From NCBI GenBank assembly GCA_944393345.1, contig CALXZW010000009.1:1-21258 (forward strand): a DNA stretch of 21,258 nt, given 5' to 3'. Positions 14,938 to 21,258 of this stretch are shown here, piece after piece. The position numbers were made by a program, and so were the translations under genes. The notes beneath the pieces were generated by a model that had not been told where the DNA came from, ran no database searches, and saw only the letters and a list, made by a program, of their open reading frames with translations. Position 1 is the first letter of the stretch. Every line of letters begins with the position of its first letter. This DNA comes from an uncultured Clostridia bacterium. GTDB taxonomy: Bacteria > Bacillota > Clostridia > TANB77 > CAG-508.

Positions 14938-16939
14938 TAAATTTCCAAATGTTTTTCTTCCGTTCAGTTACACCATCTAATAAAACATCTAAATCTTTTT
15001 CTAAAAGTATTATATCGGCAGATTCTTTAGCAATATCAACAGCAGTGTCAACAGAAATACCAACATCAGAATTTGTTAAGGAAGGAGCATCATTTATACC
15101 ATCTCCCATATAGCCTACAACATTTTTATTTTCTTTTAAAAGTCTAACAATTCTAGCTTTTTGAATAGGAGAAAGTTTAACAAAAATATTTGTTTTTTTC
15201 AATAATCGTAAAACGCCAACATCGGAAAGTTTTTCGATTTGAGTTCCTTCAACAATAGTATTGGATTTGATTCCAACTTTTTTACATATGCATTTTGTAA
15301 CTTCAGCATTATCACCAGTTAAAACAATGACACGAATACCAGCATTGTTCAGCTTTTCGATAGATCGTTTAGCACTCTCTTTAGGTGGATCTAAAAATCC
15401 AATAAACCCAAGGAGAACCATATTTTTTTCATCTTGTACATTAAAATCTGTAATATTGCCAACATCATTTTTTTGGCATACAGCTATAACTCTTAACCCA
15501 TCTTTATTTAATTCTTTAGAAATCCTTTTTATATTTTCTTTTATAATATTAGTGATAGGACTTACTTGACCCTTATAATCTACCATAGTACAAATATTTA
15601 AAATTTCTTCAACAGCACCTTTAGTTATTAATTGAGTTTTAGTACCATCAGAAACTGCAACAGACAATCTTCTACGGGTAAAATCAAAAGGTATTTCATC
15701 AACTACTTTATATCTATTTGTATATTCAGACATACCATTTTCAAGTCCTCTTGCAATTACAGCTTCATCTATATTACCTTTTAGTCCAGTTTGAAAATAT
15801 GCATTTAGAAATGCATGCTTTAAAATACGTAAATCCTCATCTCCATTAATATCTAAGTATTTTTCTAATACGATTTTATCTTCTGTTAATGTTCCAGTTT
15901 TATCAGTACATAAAATATTCATTGCACCAAAATTTTGAATTGAATCTAATTTTTTTACAATAGTTTTTTTCTTAGACATTCTTACAGCACCTTTAGAAAG
16001 ACTAGAAGATAAAATTACAGGTAAAAGAAGAGGTGTTATACATATAGCTATTGCAACTGCAAAAGTAAAAGCAGTGACAGTAGAATGTTTCCAAGCATTT
16101 AAGATAAATACTATTGGAGTTAAAATAAGCATAAATCTAATTAATAATTTGCTAATATTTTCTATTCCTAATTGGAAAGAAGATTTTGGTTTACCTGTTG
16201 TAATAGTATGAGCAACTTTACCAAAATAAGTACTATCAGCAGTTTTTATTACAACACCTTTAGCAGAACCGCTTATAACATTAGTTCCCATAAAACATAT
16301 AGTATCTAAATCGGAGATACTATCTAATTCTTCAATAGAAAGTTCGGAATTTACATTTTTTCTAACAGCATCTGATTCACCTGTTAAAGAAGATTGACCA
16401 ACATATAAATCTGTTGCTTCAATTATTCTTAAATCAGCAGGAATCATACTACCAGCAGATAAAATAACAATATCTCCTAAAGTAATTTCCTTTATGGGAA
16501 TTTGAATTTCTTTACCATCTCTAATAACAGTTGCAGTAGTTGCAACTAATTCTTTTAATTTTTCGGCTGATTTATTAGAACGATATTCTTCAAAAAACTC
16601 TAATAGGGTACTAGCAATTACTAAAATTACAATAACTATAATATTAGCATAACTTGGTGTTTCAGGAAGGTATACATCTGTATAAAATAAAATTGCTACG
16701 ATACCAAGCAAAATAGAATTAAAAGGGCTAAATAGACTTTCTAAAAAGTAATTATACCACTTTTTTGGTTTGGTTTGACTAATTTCGTTGAGTCCATATT
16801 TATGAATTAAATTTTGAGCTTTAGAGCTGGATAATCCTTTCTCATTTACATGATATGTTTTTATAAATTCATCTTTAGGCAAAATACATTCTTGCCCATA
16901 AAGCTTTGAAATATGAACTTCTTCTTTTGTATTTGACAT
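14912..16939 (-). pseudogene. mgtA: Mg2+-importing P-type ATPase (MgtA/MgtB type), truncated by frameshift
   Basis: MgtA imports Mg2+ across the cell membrane using ATP. The 675 residues from ATG 16939 include M1-M4, the actuator TGES (186-189), the phosphorylation site CTDKTGTLTEDK (about 344-355), VLTGDN and the hinge GDGINDAPSL. They then go out of frame after DGVTE and end at a chance stop, so all of M5-M10 is missing. ATG 16939 is preferred over 16954, because GGAG (16952-16949) lies nine bases before it. The M4 motif, PEMLP in most MgtA, reads PLLLP here (303-307). The Mg2+-sensing M-box riboswitch is absent: the leader is only about 30 bases. It is divergent from a heavy-metal exporter gene, so the locus looks like divalent-metal homeostasis. 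Confidence 0.9.
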
Positions 16940-16973
16940 TAAAATCATCTCCATTTTTTTTATATTCTATAAA

Positions 16974-16979
16974 ATTATA
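16974..16979 (-). promoter_or_regulatory. Extended -10 promoter of the Mg2+ ATPase
   Basis: On the minus strand, TATAAT preceded by TGG forms an extended -10 about 35 bases before ATG 16939. The -35 region (GTTTCA or TTTCAA) is weak. Confidence 0.6.
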
Positions 16980-17019
16980 CCACTAATTTATAAAATTGAA
17001 ACATTTTTTTATAAATAAA

Positions 17020-17048
17020 TATACAAATAAATAAAAATATGTTATACT
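17020..17048 (+). promoter_or_regulatory. Promoter of the heavy-metal exporter gene
   Basis: TATACA (17020-17025), a 17-base spacer and TATACT (17043-17048), preceded by TGT as an extended -10. The predicted start near 17055 gives a leader of about 65 bases that contains a separate AAAGGGG-ATG mini-ORF (17091-17102). Confidence 0.6.
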
Positions 17049-17090
17049 AGTAACTATTAAAAATTAATTAAAAGAAAAAGAAAGGGGATT

Positions 17091-17102
17091 ATGGAAATTT
17101 AA
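17091..17102 (+). other. Three-codon leader ORF (Met-Glu-Ile-stop) with strong ribosome site
   Basis: ATG GAA ATT TAA is preceded by AAAGGGG (17081-17087), the only good ribosome site before the exporter gene. Its stop lies 17 bases before the exporter ATG at 17120, which has no purine-rich site of its own. It may be a reinitiation leader. Alternatively, a one-T loss split a longer start: adding one T would read MEILIPYKNS in frame with the exporter. Confidence 0.4.
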
Positions 17103-17119
17103 TACCATATAAAAATAGT

Positions 17120-17974
17120 ATGATAGATATAATAATAGAAACATTAATAGAAAGTATAAAATTAATTCCATTTTTATTTGTAACATATTTAATAATGGAA
17201 TACATAGAACATAAAACCAAAGATAAGACAAAAGAAACAATAAAAAAGTCAGGGAAAATAGGACCATTAATTGGTAGTATATTAGGAATATTTCCACAAT
17301 GTGGATTTTCAGTATCTGCCACCAATTTATATGCTGCAAGAGTAATAACATTAGGAACATTGATTTCAGTATATTTGTCTACATCTGATGAAATGTTACC
17401 AATTTTTATATCAGAAGCGGTTTCTATTGATATAATATTAAAAATTTTAGGAATAAAATTAGTTATAGGAATTATTGCAGGTTTTATTATAGATTGGTTT
17501 TTAAGATTAAAAAATAAAAATCAGGAAGAAGAAAAAATAGTTGATTTATGTGAAAAAGAACATTGTCATTGCGAAAATAGTATATTAAAATCTTCTTTAA
17601 AGCATACAATAAATATTTTTATATACATATTTATAATATCAATAATAATGCATCTTATAATACATTTTATAGGAGAAGAAGCGATTGCTAGTTTGGTACT
17701 AAATAAACCAATAATAGGGCCAGTAATAGCAGGTCTAATAGGGCTTATTCCAAATTGTGCAGCGTCAGTAATATTAACACAAATGTATTTAGAAAATTTA
17801 ATTACAGCTTCTACTTTAATTTCAGGACTTCTAGTAGGAGCAGGGGTAGGATTAGCAGTATTGTTTAAAACTAATAAAGGGATAAAAGATAATTTAAAAA
17901 TTTTAGTATTATTATATTCAATAGGTGTAATTTCAGGAATATTTTTAGAATTCATAGGAATAGCAAACTTTTAA
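17120..17974 (+). CDS. Putative manganese/heavy-metal exporter (ArsP_2-type permease)
   Basis: This 284-residue integral membrane protein has about eight to ten hydrophobic segments. It is made of two similar halves: IGPLIGSILGIFPQCG (48-62) with FSVSATNLY, and IGPVIAGLIGLIPNCA (199-214) with ASVILTQMY. Each half is followed by an ITxxTLIS stretch. The paired PQCG/PNCA turns and the duplication are typical of the putative 10-TM heavy-metal exporter family (ArsP_2, often annotated putative manganese transporter). A hydrophilic loop between the halves carries CEKEHCHC (144-151), a likely metal-binding site. The start MIDIIIETLIESIKLIPFLF aligns with the usual family start, although the ATG lacks a ribosome site of its own. 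It is divergent from the Mg2+ ATPase. The exported metal is not shown by sequence. Confidence 0.82.
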   Translation: MIDIIIETLIESIKLIPFLFVTYLIMEYIEHKTKDKTKETIKKSGKIGPLIGSILGIFPQCGFSVSATNLYAARVITLGTLISVYLSTSDEMLPIFISEAVSIDIILKILGIKLVIGIIAGFIIDWFLRLKNKNQEEEKIVDLCEKEHCHCENSILKSSLKHTINIFIYIFIISIIMHLIIHFIGEEAIASLVLNKPIIGPVIAGLIGLIPNCAASVILTQMYLENLITASTLISGLLVGAGVGLAVLFKTNKGIKDNLKILVLLYSIGVISGIFLEFIGIANF

Positions 17975-17976
17975 AA

Positions 17977-18005
17977 AAAGGCGTCAATTTAACATTGACG
18001 TCTTT
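17977..18005. terminator. Bidirectional terminator between the exporter and the coupling ATPase
   Basis: A 12-bp stem, AAAGGCGTCAAT (17977-17988) with ATTGACGTCTTT (17994-18005), has one G-U pair and a 5-base loop. It is T-ended on the plus strand and followed by T7 on the minus strand. It sits three bases after one stop and four before the other. Confidence 0.88.
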
Positions 18006-18009
18006 AAGA

Positions 18010-20334
18010 TTATTCGCTTTTTTTATTTTTTAGATTAACTATTATAGCATCTTGATTATCAAATAAGAATTTAGAATCAGTTGTATCTGTTTGAATAGGG
18101 TTAATTTCATTTTTTTCATCTGTAAAATCAATATGCTTTAAATCGAATTTTTTATTATCATCTTCATTTAAATCTTCAGTGGCAGTAGTAACACCATCAG
18201 AATATTTTCCAAAATCAAAATTTTTAATTTTAAATGGTTCTTTATATTTAGAATCCATAAAACTTAATTTTCCTGGTCCTACCATTGGCTTTCCATTATC
18301 GCCTCTTATTTTAAAAGCACAGGTTTTAAATGGTAAAGTTTGAAGTTTTCCGACTTTAAAGTAATCTGTCCAATCCCATCTGACATTAGAAATTTTAGAA
18401 TCATATTGAAGTTTATTCATATCCATACTACTAGCATATTTCCACTCTCTTTTTGTTCCAAATTCTTTTGACCACCATTCTAATTCAGCATTATCTGCAT
18501 TACCTGTAAATATTTTATTAGCACAGTTAGATAAAATTACAGTTCTATAATTTTCTTTAGCATTAGGTGTGTTTAATTGTGATAAACTTTGAGTAGAGAT
18601 AGTTGTAGCTACTTTATATTTTCTATACATTGTAAAAATTGCTTCAGTAGCATTACAAATGAAATCAGGGAATTCATCAATATATAGAAAATGTGGAACT
18701 CTAGATTTTTCGTTTCCCGGTCTTCTCAAAACTGCATTTTGCATTGCGATTAAGAAAAATAATCCAAAAGCTTTATGTCCAGAAGCACCTAGGTCACCTC
18801 GTCTAGTACATATAAAGGTGATTTCACCATCTGACAACATTTGATCAAAATTAATATTTTTATATCTATTACATAAAATATGTTTCACACCAGGAATTCT
18901 CAATAAATTATCCAATTGTGTTATAGATGAATATACATATTTTTCTGTTTCATCTCTACCAGAACCATTTTTATAAAAGTTTTTTCTAAAATATGCTAAT
19001 TGGATACTATATTGTTCTCTTAATTCTTCATCATGTGCCATAATTTCACACATTTTTTCTACTAATTCAAAATTAGTAAGTAATTTTAGCATATCTTCGA
19101 TAGTAGGAAGAGCACCTTCATTCATTCTAGGATACATTTCTTTTAAAAGAATTGCTAAATTTTCAATGGCTTGAATGGCAACATCTTCTCTATATGCTTC
19201 TTTTAAATCTGCATGTGCATTGTTATACATTGCTTTTAGTGCAGAAGAAATTGTTATGGCAATTTTATTTGGATCATCATATATAAAAGGGTTAAGACCA
19301 ATAGAATCTTTATTAAGAGGATCAATTATATTATATGAAAATCCCATATTTTTACAAACATCTGACATATGTTGAATCAATTCATAATCTGGTGACATTA
19401 CTGTTAATCCTAAATTTTTATATACTATGTCAGAAGAAGAATCTAATATCATCTTTTTTAAATAAAATTTATAAGTATTTTCTTTACCAGAAATAGGTGT
19501 TAACATATTTAAATTAAAATTTTCATTTAAGTAGTCATTATCATAAGGTTTATTTAAAACTGCAATTCTCGTTTTTAAAGCGGTAAAGCCTAGTTCTTTA
19601 GCGGCTTCTCTAAAAAAATATTTTCTTTCTAAATCTTTAGCGATTAATGGTTCGTATACTAATGAAGTTTTACCACTACCAGAGCCACCGCAAACAAGTA
19701 GAGATTGATATCTAGAAGATTCACAAATGGTTATAGTTTTTCCAGTTTCACTATCATTACATAAATACACTTCACAAGTATAAGGTCCATGACCTTCTTT
19801 TTTATCTGCTAAGCTGATTCCACCATAATCCCAAATAGAACGAAATTTATCAGGGGTGTCATTAATATCCATATATAGCCATTTAAACATAGGGAAGATA
19901 GTTACAAGGGGTAAATATAAAGAAATACTAACCATAGCAGGTGTTACTAAATATGAAAAGTCTGTAATTAATTCTACATAATTAGGAACAGAAAGTAATA
20001 ATAACCAAACTCCCATATTAAGCCATTGTGTAAACATTGATAATGCGATTATGTATAAACCAATAGCATATAAATAAAATAATGTTACTTTGTGAGCTTT
20101 TGATGTTGAAAATTTAGATGGTCCTGAAAATAGATAAGCAAATACAGGACAAGCTAATGCTAAAGTATATTCAATAGGTCCCCAATAAGAATAAGAAACA
20201 CCAGTAAATATCATAAGTAGCATTTCAACTATTCTATCAATAGCTAAATAGACAGTAATTAATGTTAAAAGATATGTTGCAAAAGTATTTCTATCTGTAT
20301 TTAATTTCTTTAAAAATTTATCAATATATTTCAT
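18010..20334 (-). CDS. VirD4/TraG-type type IV coupling ATPase, solitary
   Basis: The 774-residue product resembles type IV secretion coupling proteins, hexameric membrane ATPases that pass DNA or protein substrates to a secretion channel. Four or five hydrophobic segments fill residues 19-150. The motor domain has Walker A GGSGSGKTS (216-224), the VirD4-like IDPLNKDSIGLNPF (337-350), Walker B FLYIDEFPDF (549-558) and the sensor TTISTQSLSQL (577-587). The last 70 residues are acidic and disordered-looking, a likely partner-binding tail. AAGGAAGGG lies six bases before the ATG. It has its own promoter (TTGTTT-N17-GATAAT) and ends at a shared terminator. No relaxase, VirB4, VirB6 or other conjugation gene is in the window; its neighbours are housekeeping. 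A HerA/FtsK-like role in a resident process is possible. Confidence 0.88.
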   Translation of the reverse strand: MKYIDKFLKKLNTDRNTFATYLLTLITVYLAIDRIVEMLLMIFTGVSYSYWGPIEYTLALACPVFAYLFSGPSKFSTSKAHKVTLFYLYAIGLYIIALSMFTQWLNMGVWLLLLSVPNYVELITDFSYLVTPAMVSISLYLPLVTIFPMFKWLYMDINDTPDKFRSIWDYGGISLADKKEGHGPYTCEVYLCNDSETGKTITICESSRYQSLLVCGGSGSGKTSLVYEPLIAKDLERKYFFREAAKELGFTALKTRIAVLNKPYDNDYLNENFNLNMLTPISGKENTYKFYLKKMILDSSSDIVYKNLGLTVMSPDYELIQHMSDVCKNMGFSYNIIDPLNKDSIGLNPFIYDDPNKIAITISSALKAMYNNAHADLKEAYREDVAIQAIENLAILLKEMYPRMNEGALPTIEDMLKLLTNFELVEKMCEIMAHDEELREQYSIQLAYFRKNFYKNGSGRDETEKYVYSSITQLDNLLRIPGVKHILCNRYKNINFDQMLSDGEITFICTRRGDLGASGHKAFGLFFLIAMQNAVLRRPGNEKSRVPHFLYIDEFPDFICNATEAIFTMYRKYKVATTISTQSLSQLNTPNAKENYRTVILSNCANKIFTGNADNAELEWWSKEFGTKREWKYASSMDMNKLQYDSKISNVRWDWTDYFKVGKLQTLPFKTCAFKIRGDNGKPMVGPGKLSFMDSKYKEPFKIKNFDFGKYSDGVTTATEDLNEDDNKKFDLKHIDFTDEKNEINPIQTDTTDSKFLFDNQDAIIVNLKNKKSE

Positions 20335-20370
20335 TAATAACCCTTCCTTAAATCATAATCTTACATATAT

Positions 20371-20399
20371 ATTATCTTATAAAATGCCGAAAAAAACAA
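20371..20399 (-). promoter_or_regulatory. Candidate promoter of the coupling ATPase gene
   Basis: On the minus strand, TTGTTT (20399-20394), 17 bases, GATAAT (20376-20371). The predicted leader is about 30 bases. Confidence 0.5.
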
Positions 20400-20410
20400 G
20401 TATTTTGGCA
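20385..20410. repeat. Imperfect inverted repeat in the divergent coupling ATPase / yaaL-like promoter region
   Basis: TGCCGAAAA (20385-20393) and TTTTGGCA (20403-20410) are inverted copies differing by one extra G. The repeat overlaps the -35 of the minus-strand promoter and lies upstream of TATAAT (20441-20446) on the plus strand, so it could be an operator. It could also be chance in AT-rich DNA. Confidence 0.3.
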
Positions 20411-20440
20411 AAAAAAAAGAATAAAAAAGCAAAAAATGAA

Positions 20441-20446
20441 TATAAT
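20441..20446 (+). promoter_or_regulatory. -10 box of the yaaL-like/bofA operon
   Basis: A perfect TATAAT at 20441-20446 lies 33 bases before the ATG, followed by AAGGAGGA. No acceptable -35 is found at 16-18 bases, so an activator or another sigma may help. Confidence 0.45.
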
Positions 20447-20479
20447 AAGTAAAAATTACCAAATAATAAGGAGGAATTT

Positions 20480-20767
20480 ATGCAGGATGAATATATAAAA
20501 GAAGAAAGCATAATAGAAAAAACAGAAATTGAAAAAGAGATAGAAATTATAAAAACTATTATAAGAACAAGAGAGGAATTAAAAGCAGCAAGTAAAAATT
20601 TTGAATATGCAGAAGAAGATTTAGTAGATTATTATGCATATCAAATAAAAGCGAATCAAGCTAAACTAAATTATTTAATTAAATTAGCCAAAACAAAAGG
20701 AATTGTTGTAGATATGATAAATGAAATAAAATTTAGGTTTGATTCAGAAGTACAAGAGGCAGTTTAA
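20480..20767 (+). CDS. YaaL-like DUF2508 family protein
   Basis: A 95-residue, acidic, all-helical soluble protein. The central pattern EELKAASKNFEYAEEDLVDYY, followed by KANQAKLNYLIKLAK, fits the DUF2508/YaaL family (usual pattern FxxVxDPDLVDxAIYxxxAxxxRYxYLLxxAK). Function is unknown. In many Firmicutes yaaL lies between recR and bofA; here bofA follows 66 bases downstream, which supports the call. AAGGAGGA precedes the ATG. The N-terminal 30 residues are Glu/Ile/Lys-rich and probably a helix. recR is not present in the window; the coupling ATPase gene stands in its place. Confidence 0.8.
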   Translation: MQDEYIKEESIIEKTEIEKEIEIIKTIIRTREELKAASKNFEYAEEDLVDYYAYQIKANQAKLNYLIKLAKTKGIVVDMINEIKFRFDSEVQEAV

Positions 20768-20833
20768 AGTAATATTTGTCCAATTATTGAATATTATTGT
20801 AATAAGATTTTCTATATAAAAATGGGGGAAAAC

Positions 20834-21097
20834 ATGATGAATGAAAATATTATTACATATTTAGCTTGTATTTGCTTTATATTTATTTTTGGAAAAATAT
20901 TTATAGTACCGCTAAAAAAAATTTTTAAAATTATTTTTAATTCTATATTAGGTGGAATTTGTATTTTTTTAATAAATATAATAGGAAGTAATTGGGGATT
21001 TCATATAGGACTAAATATATTTACAAGTGTATTAATAGGTTTATTAGGTTTACCAGGAGCAGTTTGTTTAATTATTGTAAAGTTATTAATAATGTAA
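20834..21097 (+). CDS. bofA: BofA family (pro-sigmaK processing inhibitor type) membrane protein
   Basis: In Bacillus, BofA sits in the forespore membrane and inhibits the SpoIVFB protease, delaying sigma-K activation. The 87-residue product has an N-terminal hydrophobic helix (about 7-25), then KKIFKIIFNSILGG leading into a second helix (about 40-54). The family hallmark GFHIGLNIFTSVLIGLLGLPG sits in the C-terminal half, read here as GFHIGLN, TSVLIGLLG and LPG. ATG 20834 is preferred over 20822, because GGGGG (20824-20828) is five bases before it and nothing precedes 20822. It is downstream of the yaaL-like gene, as in many spore formers. Non-sporulating relatives can also retain bofA homologues, so sporulation is suggested, not proven. 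Confidence 0.88.
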   Translation: MMNENIITYLACICFIFIFGKIFIVPLKKIFKIIFNSILGGICIFLINIIGSNWGFHIGLNIFTSVLIGLLGLPGAVCLIIVKLLIM

Positions 21098-21121
21098 TAA
21101 TTAATAAAAAGTTATTTATAA

Positions 21122-21145
21122 AAGAGCGACTATATTGTCGCTCTT
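21122..21145. terminator. Terminator between bofA and glmS
   Basis: A perfect 9-bp stem, AAGAGCGAC (21122-21130) with GTCGCTCTT (21137-21145), has loop TATATT. The T run is on the minus-strand side (CTCTTTTATAA), so it is best suited to end glmS, while also blocking plus-strand readthrough from bofA. Confidence 0.8.
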
Positions 21146-21190
21146 AGGTAAATATCTATTCTATTTATTTTATGATTTCTTTAAATTTAA

Positions 21191-21258
21191 TTATTCAACT
21201 GTAACTGATTTTGCTAAGTTTCTAGGTTTATCTACATCTAATCCTTTTTCTTTTGCAA
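21191..21258 (-). CDS. glmS: GlmS C-terminal fragment (glucosamine-6-phosphate synthase), truncated by window
   Basis: The last 21 codons and the stop of a minus-strand gene read AKEKGLDVDKPRNLAKSVTVE, split here as AKEKGLDVDKP and RNLAKSVTVE. The ending DVDKPRNLAKSVTVE is near-invariant in GlmS, which makes glucosamine-6-phosphate from fructose-6-phosphate and glutamine for cell-wall precursors. The start, and any glmS ribozyme leader, lie beyond the window. Confidence 0.93.
   Translation of the reverse strand, partial: AKEKGLDVDKPRNLAKSVTVE

Noticed and set aside
14937..14980. Programmed frameshift in the Mg2+ ATPase.
   Set aside because: No slippery heptamer, shift-prone stop or stimulatory stem is evident, and the extra base is a plain inserted C.
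16940..17119. M-box or other Mg2+/metal riboswitch before the ATPase or exporter.
   Set aside because: The leaders are about 30 and 65 bases, too short, and lack the conserved structures.
18010..20334. Full integrative conjugative element around the coupling ATPase.
   Set aside because: All neighbours on both sides are chromosomal housekeeping or metal-transport genes; no other conjugation gene or end repeat was found.
1..21258. CRISPR array, rRNA, insertion sequence or prophage.
   Set aside because: No regularly spaced repeats, rRNA signatures, transposase or phage motifs were found on reading both strands.

Overview
The window is an AT-rich (roughly a quarter to 30% G+C by eye), gene-dense stretch of chromosome from a low-GC Gram-positive bacterium, most likely an anaerobic, possibly uncultured gut-type Clostridia member. 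The signs are AGA-dominated arginine codons, strong AGGAGG ribosome sites with TTG starts, a CIRCE element before groESL, a reverse rubrerythrin, BofA and YaaL-type proteins, and a small zinc-ribbon gene before tyrS. No insertion sequence, phage gene, CRISPR array or rRNA is visible. No gap without a gene exceeds 300 bases.

Layout. 1-1168: the 3' end of folD, a terminator, then dprA. 1317-3463: a divergent pair, an RluA-type pseudouridine synthase (minus) and an unassigned GT-A glycosyltransferase-like gene (plus). 3595-5620: a CIRCE-controlled groES-groEL operon. 5668-7596: a consensus promoter, tRNA-Thr(CGU), a cytosolic HExxH metalloprotease-like gene and a 1-base-overlapping small gene, closed by a strong terminator. 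7729-11883: ftsY, a large UPF0182 membrane protein, and a DUF5665 membrane protein whose ribosome site lies inside a terminator hairpin. 11938-13504 (minus): a zinc-ribbon protein followed by tyrS. 13723-14268: reverse rubrerythrin. 14332-16939 (minus): a P-type Mg2+ ATPase split by a one-base frameshift. It is divergent from a putative heavy-metal/manganese exporter (17120-17974). 18010-20334 (minus): a solitary VirD4/TraG-type coupling ATPase, divergent from a YaaL-like gene and bofA. 21191-end (minus): the 3' end of glmS.

Most genes are housekeeping: folate, RNA modification, chaperones, SRP targeting, tRNA charging, oxidative defence and metal transport. The parts least explained by known biology are the tRNA-linked metalloprotease/partner pair, the orphan conjugation-type ATPase beside bofA, and the orphan glycosyltransferase. 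Several expression features stand out: a probable leaderless mRNA, a terminator that masks a ribosome site, and a three-codon leader ORF before the metal exporter. The frameshifted Mg2+ ATPase may be a real pseudogene or an assembly error.
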